64,000 nucleotides of DNA from the NCBI GenBank assembly GCA_964462685.1, contig CAYWYR010000003.1:62001-126000 (forward strand), given 5' to 3'. The position numbers were made by a program, and so were the translations under genes. A model generated the notes under the pieces. That model did not search any database and was not told the DNA's origin. It worked only from the letters and a program-made list of their open reading frames with translations. Source of the DNA: CAYWYR01 sp964462685. GTDB lineage: Bacteria > Bacteroidota > Ignavibacteria > Kapaibacteriales > UBA2268. Positions 1 through 8,525 of this stretch are shown here, in pieces. Positions within the stretch are counted from its first letter, which is position 1. Each line of letters begins with the position of its first letter.

Positions 1-432
1 AGCGATCTTATTTCTTCTAAGTTGGTTCAGATCGTTTTCCAGAACGGCTACATCATCTCTTCTATCTGCAAGTTCGTCATTGCTCATTCTTTGCATCTGT
101 CGAGTTCTGTTTCTGATCTCGCCCAAAGCAGTACGGAAAGCATCGATATCAGCTTGAGTAGCCTCTATCATAGCTAAGATAGCTTTCTCGCAATCCATCA
201 GGGCTTTGTCAGCATCTGTGATCTGCTGGCGTGTTGCTTCATATTTCTCTTTAGCCTCTGAAAGTTCTCCTTCCAGTTCCCTTACGTCTTTTTTCAGATC
301 GCCGATCCTAAGTTCAGCTTCATCTTCCGTAAGTTCTGTATCCGGTTTACTTGCCGGTGGCATTTCAGCCGCAGTAAGGTTTGAAGCGTATGCTACTATA
401 CCGAGAAGGATTATTATAAATAGATTTTTCAT
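1..432 (-). CDS. Exported coiled-coil protein, 3' end beyond window
   Basis: The frame is open from an ATG at 432 to the window edge (144 codons, no stop), so the C-terminus is missing. It begins MKNLFIIILLGIVAYASNL, a typical signal peptide with likely cleavage after about residue 20. From about residue 35 nearly everything is charged heptad-like helix (E/K/R/D/Q-rich), which indicates a long coiled coil. One Cys lies near residue 80 (LMDCEK). It is coupled to the upstream lipoprotein gene by a 1-nt TGATG overlap, so the two are probably made together and may form one envelope structure. I do not recognise a family. Periplasmic coiled-coil proteins with a C-terminal peptidoglycan-binding domain look like this at their N-terminus, but that part lies outside the window. 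Confidence 0.75.
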   Translation of the reverse strand, partial: MKNLFIIILLGIVAYASNLTAAEMPPASKPDTELTEDEAELRIGDLKKDVRELEGELSEAKEKYEATRQQITDADKALMDCEKAILAMIEATQADIDAFRTALGEIRNRTRQMQRMSNDELADRRDDVAVLENDLNQLRRNKIA

Positions 433-764
433 CAGTTCCCCCTCCTAGTATTTGGTGCGTTAACTTCAGCTGGATTGAAATCAGGCCATACATTTGGCCA
501 ATCCTTTAATCTGTCTTCAACGAATTTCTTACGGCCTTCGCAATCATTTGCATTGGCTTGTTTTTGTTGAAGTTCAGATTGAAGAGATCTTGTATCATCT
601 TGATACCTTTTTATCTCAGCGGTAAGAGATGCCTTTTGATCCCGAAGATCCTGTAGCATTGCCAATTGCTGTTCTGTAACCATACTGGTACAAGCAGTAC
701 CAGCAAGTAAACCCGCCGCACCAATAGCGATAACGGCTATTCTCTTTAGGTTAGGTTTTGACAT
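432..764 (-). CDS. Small coiled-coil lipoprotein
   Basis: This is a 110-residue protein with a basic N-terminus, a hydrophobic stretch (AVIAIGAAGLLAG) and a Cys at residue 25 in GTAC, a slightly weak lipobox. The mature part has a heptad-rich helix (about residues 32-75), one further Cys (NDCEG) and a Pro/Asn-rich tail ending in RRGN. The size and layout (lipid anchor plus one long helix) recall Lpp-like or peptidoglycan-associated spacer proteins, but no family is recognised. Its TGA shares one base with the ATG of the next gene, so the two coiled-coil proteins are translationally coupled. It is divergent from valS across 155 bp, which must hold both promoters. Confidence 0.75.
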   Translation of the reverse strand: MSKPNLKRIAVIAIGAAGLLAGTACTSMVTEQQLAMLQDLRDQKASLTAEIKRYQDDTRSLQSELQQKQANANDCEGRKKFVEDRLKDWPNVWPDFNPAEVNAPNTRRGN

Positions 765-919
765 TGAATGTCCCTGTTATTAATAATAAGATTGTATTAT
801 CTTGAAACGGAATGATATGTTTGTATATCATGAAGACGCAAGATAAAGAAATATTATTTATCAAGTAATACTGATCTGTTAAATTAATGTAACAGTTTTC
901 ATTATTATTCCACATTGGA

Positions 920-3631
920 ATGGATATAGATAAAAACATGCAAGATATACCAAAAAACTTCGACTACTCTAACCGTGAACCCATTATCAGAAAACGCTGG
1001 AAAGATTCGGGTTTGTATGATTCAAATACAGCCAAGGGTTCAGGCAAGCCGTATTCTATTTTAATGCCTCCCCCAAATGTTACAGGCATTTTACATTTCG
1101 GGCATGTACTCAATCATACTCTGCAAGATATCTTCATCAGAAGAAACAGAATGGAGGGTAAAGAAGTTAGTTGGTTCCCAGGGCTTGATCATGCAGGTAT
1201 CGCCACTCAAGCCAGAGTTGAGAAAGAACTTGCTAAAGAAGTAGTAACCAAATACGATCTCGGTAGAGATAAATTCCTCGAGAAAGTATGGGAGTGGAAG
1301 GAAAAATACGGGGGTATAATCGTAGATCAACTCGAAAGACTGGGCAACTCCAGTTCTTGGGATAAAACCCTTTTCACAATGGACGACAAAGCCTATAAAG
1401 CAGTTCAGAAAGTGTTTGTAGAGCTTTATAATGAAGGCCTTATTTACAAAGGTAAAAGAATTATAAACTGGAGCCCCCTCTCTATGACGGCTCTATCGGA
1501 TGAAGAGGTAGATTTTAAAGAGGTGCACGGTAAATTCTACACCCTGAAATATAAACTCGAAGGATCAGATAGAGAGATTCTCGTTAGTACCGTCAGGCCA
1601 GAAACCCTTTACGGGGATATCGCAGTTGCCGTAAACCCTAAGGATGAACGATATAAGGACATAATAGGCCAAAAGGTTATCGTTCCAGTAGTAAACAGAG
1701 CTGTATCAATAATAGCAGATGATTATGCTGATCCTGAATTTGGTACAGGTTGCGTTAAAGTTACACCTGCTCATGACCCTAATGACTATGAAATAGGTTT
1801 AAGGCATACTCTCGAGATGATAAATACTATCAACCCAGATGGGACTATGAATGAGCTTGCCGGCGAACTGCAAGGTATGGATAGATTTGATGCTCGCAAG
1901 AAAATGGTCAAGCTTATTGAAGATGCTGGCCTTATGCACAAAATAGAAGATTATACTCATAACGTTGGCTTTTCTCAGCGCGGTGGAGAACAGATAGAGC
2001 CTTATTTATCAGATCAATGGTTTGTAAAGATGGCACCGCTGGCGGAAATAGCATTAGAGCCAATAGAAAAAGGTGAAATCAAATTTCATCCCCCCCACTG
2101 GGAGAAAACATACAAACACTGGATGAACAATATCAGGGACTGGTGCATAAGCAGGCAATTATGGTGGGGCCATAGAATACCGGTTTACTATGACGAGAAA
2201 GGAAGACATACAGCAGCTATGTCTGAAGCTGAAGCGAGGAAAAATCTCGGGTTAAATGAGAATGACTACATTCACCAAGACCCCGACGTACTTGATACAT
2301 GGTTCTCTTCTTGGCTATGGCCAATGACAACTATGGGCTGGGATGGAAATAACGACCCGACAGAGGACATGAATAAATTCTTACCAACCGATCTACTTAT
2401 AACCGGTCCTGATATTATCTTTTTCTGGGTAGCTAGAATGGTTATGGCAAGTAAAAAGTTTGGTAATAGAATACCGTTCAAAGATGTATATTTTACATCG
2501 ATGATAAGGGATAGTGAAGGAAAAAAACTATCTAAATCACTCGGTAACTCACCCGATCCTCTAAATATCTTCGATAGCTATGGTGTTGATTCTGTTAGGT
2601 TTACTATGATATACCTATCACCGCTCGGCCAAGACGTTAAAATGGATGTCGATGTTGATCAGCAAGACATACCTTCTATTGAAATCGGCAGGAATTTCGT
2701 AAACAAACTTTGGAATGCCGGCAGGTTCATCCTAATGAAAAAAGAGGAAGATTCTACAAAAGATGAACTCGATCTTGCTGGAATAATAGATAATAAGGGT
2801 TCGGCCAATCTTGATATTGAAGATAAGTGGATTATAAAAAGACTCAACGAAACAATCGAATCAGTAACTAAGGATTTAGAGCATTACAAAGTAAATGATT
2901 ATAGTAAAACCCTTTACGATTTTGTGTGGTCGGATTTCTGTGGCTGGTATATAGAATGCTTCAAATTCAGATATAATAATGCTGATGACTCTACAAAACA
3001 GGAGAAAGTATTATTTGCTGAGGCTGTGCTGCAGCAGATCGTTAAATTGCTGCAGCCAGTAATACCATATATTACGGAAGAGATATGGAGTATCTCAGCA
3101 GGTGAAAGAGCTAATATATTAGCCTTTACAAGCAATCCTCAGGTTATTGACCAGGAGTTCAGAGAAGCTCTTGATTTTATAAAAATACAGGATTTTGTCG
3201 ATGAAGTAAGAAAAAGCCGTTCCCAGGTAAAAGCAATATCACCAGGGCAACGAGTTCCTGTTTTCTTTATCCCAAAATCTAACGAAATCAGTGCTATCAT
3301 TGAGTCAAATAATAGTATGATCTCTGATCTGGCAAAGTGCGAATCACTCAGGATTACGGATAATAAGCCTGATAGCTCAGTTTCTACAGTATCACTTCTT
3401 GGTGAAATCGGAGTAATAGTAGAAGGCCTTATCGATATAGACCAGGAAAAGGAAAAGCTTCAAAAAGAAATAGACCGCATCTCAGGTCAGATAAAAGGGA
3501 TCGAAAAAAAGCTTTCAAATGAAAGATTCGTAAACAATGCACCAGAAAATGTCGTTCAAATGGAAAGAAAGAAGATGTCGGATATGAAAACCAAAGTCGA
3601 TACTTTAAAAGAATCGATAGAATCACTTTAA
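920..3631 (+). CDS. valS: Valine--tRNA ligase
   Basis: This 903-residue cytoplasmic class Ia aminoacyl-tRNA synthetase charges tRNA-Val. The N-terminal Rossmann half has the HIGH-type motif as PPNVTGILHFGH (about residues 52-63). The CP1 editing domain follows (STVRPETLYGD, GTGCVKVTPAHD), then DTWFSSWLWP and the KMSKS-type loop as KKLSKSLGNSPDP. The anticodon-binding helical domain and a C-terminal coiled-coil arm (after about residue 830, ending KVDTLKESIESL) complete it. Length and domain order are normal for ValRS. The ATG at 920 is used; a second in-frame ATG at 938 (MQDIPKNFDY) is a plausible alternative because ValRS homology begins near there. It appears to be monocistronic. Confidence 0.97.
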   Translation: MDIDKNMQDIPKNFDYSNREPIIRKRWKDSGLYDSNTAKGSGKPYSILMPPPNVTGILHFGHVLNHTLQDIFIRRNRMEGKEVSWFPGLDHAGIATQARVEKELAKEVVTKYDLGRDKFLEKVWEWKEKYGGIIVDQLERLGNSSSWDKTLFTMDDKAYKAVQKVFVELYNEGLIYKGKRIINWSPLSMTALSDEEVDFKEVHGKFYTLKYKLEGSDREILVSTVRPETLYGDIAVAVNPKDERYKDIIGQKVIVPVVNRAVSIIADDYADPEFGTGCVKVTPAHDPNDYEIGLRHTLEMINTINPDGTMNELAGELQGMDRFDARKKMVKLIEDAGLMHKIEDYTHNVGFSQRGGEQIEPYLSDQWFVKMAPLAEIALEPIEKGEIKFHPPHWEKTYKHWMNNIRDWCISRQLWWGHRIPVYYDEKGRHTAAMSEAEARKNLGLNENDYIHQDPDVLDTWFSSWLWPMTTMGWDGNNDPTEDMNKFLPTDLLITGPDIIFFWVARMVMASKKFGNRIPFKDVYFTSMIRDSEGKKLSKSLGNSPDPLNIFDSYGVDSVRFTMIYLSPLGQDVKMDVDVDQQDIPSIEIGRNFVNKLWNAGRFILMKKEEDSTKDELDLAGIIDNKGSANLDIEDKWIIKRLNETIESVTKDLEHYKVNDYSKTLYDFVWSDFCGWYIECFKFRYNNADDSTKQEKVLFAEAVLQQIVKLLQPVIPYITEEIWSISAGERANILAFTSNPQVIDQEFREALDFIKIQDFVDEVRKSRSQVKAISPGQRVPVFFIPKSNEISAIIESNNSMISDLAKCESLRITDNKPDSSVSTVSLLGEIGVIVEGLIDIDQEKEKLQKEIDRISGQIKGIEKKLSNERFVNNAPENVVQMERKKMSDMKTKVDTLKESIESL

Positions 3632-3701
3632 TACTATCAATATTGTAGATATTAAAACTGTTATACATACGTCCGATACTGTAAATGCTGATGCAATTTC
3701 A

Positions 3702-3709
3702 TATCTTTG
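3702..3709 (+). promoter_or_regulatory. Candidate -7 element of the nuoF promoter
   Basis: TATCTTTG fits the Bacteroidota -7 consensus TAnnTTTG and lies 69 bp before the nuoF start in a 146-bp gap. Twenty bases upstream the sequence is ACTG, only a partial match to the -33 TTTG. The same octamer lies in front of the inositol monophosphatase gene at 61231. Confidence 0.4.
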
Positions 3710-3777
3710 CATATTCAGTCAAATATCTCTGAAAAGATTCTACTATCCTAACTATAGAAACGGCAGAAAGGCAACCG

Positions 3778-5109
3778 ATGGATAAAAATCCGAAATTAAT
3801 ACTACCAGAAATTCCTAACCTTCATGATATCGATGTATATATGAAAAACGGCGGATACGAAATGTACAAAAAAGCCGTTGGTATGAGTTCTGATGATATA
3901 ATAGGCGAAGTTAAAAAATCCGGCCTTAGGGGTAGGGGCGGTGCGTGTTTCCCGACCGGCCTAAAATGGTCTTTCATGCCCAAAACCGATGATAAGCCTA
4001 AGTATCTTGCAATAAATGCGGATGAGTCTGAACCAGGATCTTTCAAGGATAGACAAATACTTGAAGATAATCCTCATCAACTTATTGAAGGTATACAGAT
4101 AGCTGGTAAAGCTATGGGCGTCAAAGCGGCTTACATTTATATCCGTGGTGAATACCATAAATGGGTAGATATTATGCAAAAAGCAGTTGACCAAGCTTAC
4201 GAAAAAGGTGTTATCGGCCCAAAAATGAAAGATACATTTGGAGGCGATTACTCAGTTGATATATATGTTCACAAGGGAGCAGGTGCCTATATATGCGGTG
4301 AAGAAACATCTCTTATGAACTCAATTGAAGGTAAAAGAGCTTACCCAAGATTCAAACCACCTTTCCCAGCCAATGTTGGTTTATGGGGAATGCCTACTAC
4401 TATAAACAATGTTGAAACCTTAGCCGCAGTCCCGCCGATTATGAGATACGGAGCGGAAGAATATGCTAAGCTTGGTGCAGAAGGGCATGCTGGTACTTTG
4501 CTTTACGGTGTATCCGGGCATGTTAACAAACCAGGTGTTTACGAGCTTGAAACAGGGATACTCTTAACGGATCTTATCCACAATGTTTGTGGCGGCGTTC
4601 CAGGTGGAAGAAAAGTAAAAGCCGTTATCCCTGGCGGGTCATCTATGCCACCGCTAAGGGGCGATGAGATTGAAGGCGTCAGAATGGATGAGGAGTCCTT
4701 GAAACAGTACGGTACCCATATTGGAACGGCTGGTACTATGGTTATGGATGAGACTACCGATATTCCGCTAGTCACTCTTAGGATAGCTCATTTTTACCAT
4801 CACGAGTCATGCGGCCAGTGCACACCTTGTAGAGAAGGTTGCGGATGGCTTGAAAAAACTCTTAAGAGAGTAGTAAAAGGTGACGCGACTTCCAAAGACT
4901 TAGATACGCTACTAACAGTTTGTGATAATATCGAAGGCAATACAATCTGTGCCCTTGGTGATGCGGCGGCTTGGCCTGTAAGGGGTTTCTTGCTAAAATT
5001 CAGAGAGGAGTTTGAAGCAAGAGTTAAATCTTCAATGGTAATGCCTGCCCTTAACGTAGTGCACGGCAAGGAAACCACTAGGGACCGTCTGGTTTACGAG
5101 AAAGTATAA
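3778..5109 (+). CDS. nuoF: NADH-quinone oxidoreductase subunit F (solitary)
   Basis: This 443-residue protein is the NADH-binding, FMN- and 4Fe-4S-carrying subunit of respiratory complex I. It has the Gly-rich NADH/FMN site (GLRGRGGACFPTGLKW, about residues 49-64), a second nucleotide-site segment (GAGAYICGEETSL) and the N3 cluster cysteines in ESCGQCTPCREG plus the downstream Cys in NTICALGD. Length matches NuoF itself. There is no fused thioredoxin-like 2Fe-2S N-terminus or C-terminal ferredoxin domain, as found in HydB/HndC-type bifurcating hydrogenases and formate dehydrogenases. No nuoE, nuoG or other nuo gene is nearby, which is unusual. It ends in a strong hairpin terminator and is followed by nadD. 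Confidence 0.9.
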   Translation: MDKNPKLILPEIPNLHDIDVYMKNGGYEMYKKAVGMSSDDIIGEVKKSGLRGRGGACFPTGLKWSFMPKTDDKPKYLAINADESEPGSFKDRQILEDNPHQLIEGIQIAGKAMGVKAAYIYIRGEYHKWVDIMQKAVDQAYEKGVIGPKMKDTFGGDYSVDIYVHKGAGAYICGEETSLMNSIEGKRAYPRFKPPFPANVGLWGMPTTINNVETLAAVPPIMRYGAEEYAKLGAEGHAGTLLYGVSGHVNKPGVYELETGILLTDLIHNVCGGVPGGRKVKAVIPGGSSMPPLRGDEIEGVRMDEESLKQYGTHIGTAGTMVMDETTDIPLVTLRIAHFYHHESCGQCTPCREGCGWLEKTLKRVVKGDATSKDLDTLLTVCDNIEGNTICALGDAAAWPVRGFLLKFREEFEARVKSSMVMPALNVVHGKETTRDRLVYEKV

Positions 5110-5137
5110 TCTTAGCTTTAATATTTTTTAGCTGATA

Positions 5138-5163
5138 GGGTAGGTTTTCCTACCCTTTTTTAT
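5138..5163 (+). terminator. Intrinsic terminator after nuoF
   Basis: A 7-bp perfect stem GGGTAGG/CCTACCC with a TTTT loop is followed directly by a T-run (5156-5161). It lies 28 nt past the nuoF stop and only about 10 nt before the nadD ATG, so it could also act as an attenuator of nadD. Confidence 0.85.
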
Positions 5164-5172
5164 AGGGATAAC

Positions 5173-5793
5173 ATGCAAAAGATAGGTCTTTTTGGCGGAA
5201 CGTTTAACCCCGTACACTTCGCACATTTAATTATTGCAGAGCGGTTTGTAGAACAGCTGGGTCTATCTAAATGCTATATGATGCCGGCGAATATCTCCCC
5301 CTTCAAAGTTGATCGAAAGACTGAAGACCTAGTACATCTATATCCAAGCGCCCAAGATCGGCTTGAAATGCTCAATACTGCCGTGGAAGGAAACAAAATA
5401 ATTACCGCGAGTGATTATGAGATTTCTCAAGGTGGTGTAAGCTATACTATCGATACTCTTGAATATCTTAAATCTCAACATCCAGATAGCCAGCTTTATT
5501 TTCTCGTAGGAAGTGATCAGGCGCAAAAGTTCAAAAAATGGAAGGACTGGCAAAAAATTCTGGATATTGCAAGAATGAGTATAGCCATTAGGCCGGATAC
5601 AAAATACGATCCTAAAGTAAACGCTGAAGAACTTACCGATCTAATTGGTATAGAGCCTTTGTATATTGATTGCCCAAGGCTCGATATATCTTCTAGTGAA
5701 ATCCGATATAGATTAGAGCATAAACAGAGTATAAACTATCTTATGCCAAGAAAAGTGCAGAATTTTATAGAAGATAAGAACCTATATATCTGA
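5173..5793 (+). CDS. nadD: Nicotinate-nucleotide adenylyltransferase
   Basis: This 206-residue cytoplasmic enzyme joins nicotinate mononucleotide and ATP to give deamido-NAD in NAD synthesis. The nucleotidyltransferase fold is marked by GLFGGTFNPVHFAH (residues 5-18) and by the C-terminal ISSSEIRYRL motif (about residues 174-183), both standard for NadD. Full length. The ATG at 5173 begins only about 10 nt after the hairpin and T-run that end nuoF, so its message must either start inside or just after the hairpin or come from read-through. cdaA follows after 43 nt on the same strand. Confidence 0.95.
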   Translation: MQKIGLFGGTFNPVHFAHLIIAERFVEQLGLSKCYMMPANISPFKVDRKTEDLVHLYPSAQDRLEMLNTAVEGNKIITASDYEISQGGVSYTIDTLEYLKSQHPDSQLYFLVGSDQAQKFKKWKDWQKILDIARMSIAIRPDTKYDPKVNAEELTDLIGIEPLYIDCPRLDISSSEIRYRLEHKQSINYLMPRKVQNFIEDKNLYI

Positions 5794-5836
5794 CTTTTTA
5801 TATATTAGATATTATCTAAATCAAATTTTCCGTTAA

Positions 5837-6640
5837 ATGCTCAATATCGAACTTTTCAGCATAGGGTTTCTATCCTTTACTTTATTTGATCTGCTCGATA
5901 TCACTCTGGTAACCCTTATAATTTATTGGGTTTACAAATCTCTTAAAAACACTATAGCTGTCCAGATCCTCTTTGGTCTGGTTATTCTTATCGGTCTCAA
6001 ATTCATCACAGAAGCTGTTGATCTAAAATCAGTAAACTGGATATTAAATACTATAGTAGATATCTGGCTATTAGCATTTATCATTTTGTTCCAGCCTGAG
6101 CTAAGAAAGCTACTATTGCTGATAACCCGTACGCCTATATTTCAATTATTCGTAAAGACCAAAATATCTGAGACACTAGACCCTGTTATTGAAGCAGCAA
6201 AAGAGTTATCCGAAAAACATATAGGTGCTCTTATAGTTTTTCCTCGTAACCAAACTGTACAAATGACAATCGATACCGGTATACCTATAGGCGCGCTTGT
6301 ATCTCATGAATTATTACTTTCCATTTTCGTAACGAAATCACCCTTGCATGATGGGGCTGTGGTAATAGCAAACAGGACAGTAGAAGCAGCTAGATGCGTT
6401 CTACCACTTAGCAATCAGAAAAAATATGCAGGCCGCAATTTAGGAACGCGGCACCGAGCAGCCATCGGCTTAACTGAACAAGTTGATGCGATAGTACTAA
6501 TTGTATCGGAGGAGACAGGTTGGATATCACTAGCGGAAAGCGGTGAACTGATAATGAATATTCCAATAGATCAACTACAGTCTATCTTAGAATCCAAACT
6601 CGATTTTGAAAAAGAAGACAATGCAAAAAAAGCTGACTGA
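5837..6640 (+). CDS. cdaA: Diadenylate cyclase (membrane-bound CdaA type)
   Basis: This 267-residue enzyme makes the second messenger c-di-AMP from two ATP. About the first 95 residues are three hydrophobic helices (IGFLSFTLFDLLDITLV; IAVQILFGLVILIG; IVDIWLLAFIILF), the CdaA membrane anchor. The DisA_N catalytic domain follows, with SPLHDGAVVI (DGA motif) and GTRHRAAIGL (RHR motif), both intact. The usual partner gene cdaR (YbbR domain) is not adjacent; instead miaA overlaps the 3' end by 20 nt. c-di-AMP typically controls potassium and osmolyte transport and wall homeostasis; its targets are not visible here. Confidence 0.95.
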   Translation: MLNIELFSIGFLSFTLFDLLDITLVTLIIYWVYKSLKNTIAVQILFGLVILIGLKFITEAVDLKSVNWILNTIVDIWLLAFIILFQPELRKLLLLITRTPIFQLFVKTKISETLDPVIEAAKELSEKHIGALIVFPRNQTVQMTIDTGIPIGALVSHELLLSIFVTKSPLHDGAVVIANRTVEAARCVLPLSNQKKYAGRNLGTRHRAAIGLTEQVDAIVLIVSEETGWISLAESGELIMNIPIDQLQSILESKLDFEKEDNAKKAD

Positions 6641-7637
6641 TAAACCTATTCTGCCAATAATAGCTGGGCCTACGGCATCGGGAAAGACAGAACTTTCAAT
6701 CAACTTCAGCAGTTATCTGGTTAATAATGATATTTTCGGTAGGGTAGAGTTTATTTCCGCTGACTCCAGGCAACTATATAAACATTTAGATATAGGAACG
6801 GCCAAAGCAGATAAGAGTATTCTACAAAAAAATAAACATCATTTCGTTGATATATTAGAGCTTGATGAAGAATATTCTAGCGGTAAGTTCGGTGAAGAGG
6901 CAAATAATATAGTTTCAAAAATCCTTAAAGAGAATAAATCACTACCTATTGTGGTAGGTGGAACAGGTTTTTATATTTCTTCAATGATAAACGGTATTGG
7001 TACTGGACTGCCGCGAGATCAAAACCTGAAAGATACAATCAATGATAAATATAAAAACGCTTCAAAAGATTATCTTTTTGATGTTGTGAAGACCATTGAT
7101 CCAGTATCAGCAGAGTTATATAGCGATAAAAACCCTGTTAGGCTTCTAAGAGTAATCGAATATCATGAACAAACAGGGGAGCGGTTAAGTGAAGCCACAG
7201 CAAAGCCTAAAGAGCTACCATACTTTCCTCTATATATCCTGCCAATTGTTATAAATGATGACAAAGAGAGGGTAAAACTTTACGAACGCATAAACGAAAG
7301 ATGTGATTTTATCTGGGAAAATGGCCTGCTTGCTGAAACTGAAAATGCATTAAAACGGCTTAAATTAAATATCGATGACATAAAACTAGAAAATGATAAA
7401 CTCAGCAATCTGCCAAATAGTTTAAACACGGTAGGTTATAAAGAAGCTATACTTCATTTGAAAGGTTTAGATAAGCATGAAGCTATTGAACTATTTAAAA
7501 GAAATACCCGCAGATATGCAAAAAGGCAAATTACCTGGTTTCGAAGAGTTCAGAAAGAAAACAGTGGAAGTACCAAAGTGATTGACTTTCAAGATAAAAA
7601 CAACTTAAAAGTAATAGCTGGTTTGCTTCAACTGTGA
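6621..7637 (+). CDS. miaA: tRNA dimethylallyltransferase
   Basis: MiaA transfers the dimethylallyl group to N6 of A37 in tRNAs reading UNN codons. Visible are the P-loop GPTASGKTEL, the SADSRQLYKHLDIGTAKA segment (DSRQ-Y and the metal/substrate region), GGTGFYISSMINGIG and the C-terminal RRYAKRQITWFRR. I chose the ATG at 6621, preceded by a purine-rich GAAAAAGAAGA stretch; an upstream in-frame TTG at 6606 would add five residues. It overlaps cdaA by 20 nt, so the two are coupled. At about 338 residues it is somewhat longer than the usual 300-315, because of a loop around residues 255-270. Its stop overlaps the converging CPBP gene by 10 bp. Confidence 0.95.
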   Translation: MQKKLTDKPILPIIAGPTASGKTELSINFSSYLVNNDIFGRVEFISADSRQLYKHLDIGTAKADKSILQKNKHHFVDILELDEEYSSGKFGEEANNIVSKILKENKSLPIVVGGTGFYISSMINGIGTGLPRDQNLKDTINDKYKNASKDYLFDVVKTIDPVSAELYSDKNPVRLLRVIEYHEQTGERLSEATAKPKELPYFPLYILPIVINDDKERVKLYERINERCDFIWENGLLAETENALKRLKLNIDDIKLENDKLSNLPNSLNTVGYKEAILHLKGLDKHEAIELFKRNTRRYAKRQITWFRRVQKENSGSTKVIDFQDKNNLKVIAGLLQL

Positions 7638-8443
7638 TTCGTGATCACTTTTTTGTATTTATACAAAGCAAAGGAATTAAACAACAGAATCATCAGTCCC
7701 AATACAAGTATCAATAACACACTCGCCATATCAGTTTCCGAAACTGTATCATTATCACTCATTAAAAAAGCATCGTTTACATTGTAATAAAGAAGTATCA
7801 TTATAAAGTTGTTCATAAAATGGACTACCATAGTAGGAATGATTGATCCTGTTGCATATCTTATAAATGATAAATACACAGATATAAAGAACAGACCTAT
7901 AAACGAGATAGGGTTAAAATGAAAGAGACTGAATATCAGACCGATAATCACAAAACCCAAAGGTAGGCTAATCATATTTAGCTTTGATTGGAGATAACCC
8001 CTATACAAGATTTCCTCAACTATCGCGGGTATCACAGCTACGATCAAGGTTACATACCAAATAGGCATATTAGGGCTAAGCAAGCTGGATAATGAATCAT
8101 TATAATCTTCCGTGATACTATTCATATAATCAAAAATACTTTCGGGTACGACCAACTCCTGTACTGATAAAACCCCTGCATTAAAAAATATCAAACCAAA
8201 AAGTCCGAAAAGACATGTAATATATATCCTTATCGGAGGCCTGTGTGTACCGATAAGGCTTTCTATGCTAGTTTTTTCTATATTTAGGAGTATCAGTAAA
8301 GGTGCGAGTAAAAAGCTTATCTGAGCTAATCCCTGTAATGGTAATGCCGCTTCAATGTCCAACACTCCGAAAACCCAGTAAAGAACTCCAGCTCCTGATA
8401 TGTAGATGAACATCAGGATTATAGTTTTTAAAATTGCAAGCAT
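7628..8443 (-). CDS. CPBP (CAAX-type) intramembrane metalloprotease
   Basis: This 271-residue polytopic membrane protein has about seven or eight hydrophobic helices. It carries the Abi/CPBP signature: EEILYR (EExxxR) in VEEILYRGYLQSKL, the FSLFHFNP His motif in the next helix, and a third motif with His and Asn in VVHFMNNF. The family includes Rce1-like prenyl-protein proteases and bacterial immunity or membrane-protein-processing proteases; the substrate is unknown. It stands alone, convergent with miaA (10-bp tail overlap) and divergent from the ClpB-like gene. A promoter-like TTTA-N20-TATTTTTG lies 31 bp upstream of its ATG. Confidence 0.85.
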   Translation of the reverse strand: MLAILKTIILMFIYISGAGVLYWVFGVLDIEAALPLQGLAQISFLLAPLLILLNIEKTSIESLIGTHRPPIRIYITCLFGLFGLIFFNAGVLSVQELVVPESIFDYMNSITEDYNDSLSSLLSPNMPIWYVTLIVAVIPAIVEEILYRGYLQSKLNMISLPLGFVIIGLIFSLFHFNPISFIGLFFISVYLSFIRYATGSIIPTMVVHFMNNFIMILLYYNVNDAFLMSDNDTVSETDMASVLLILVLGLMILLFNSFALYKYKKVITNHS

Positions 8444-8473
8444 ATTTCTATATATTTAAAGACAATAGGAATA

Positions 8474-8505
8474 CAAAAATACGTCACTTTCAAGTAGATG
8501 ATAAA
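8474..8505 (-). promoter_or_regulatory. Candidate Bacteroidota-type promoter for the CPBP gene
   Basis: On the minus strand TTTA (8505-8502), a 20-nt spacer and TATTTTTG (8481-8474) match -33 TTTG (3 of 4) and -7 TAnnTTTG (all fixed positions). The element is about 30 bp from the start codon. Confidence 0.5.
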
Positions 8506-8525
8506 ATTATATAGTATGACTGAAA

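Noticed and set aside
751..939. Short minus-strand frame between the lipoprotein gene and valS
   Set aside because: AT-rich divergent promoter region overlapping the valS start; no coding character.
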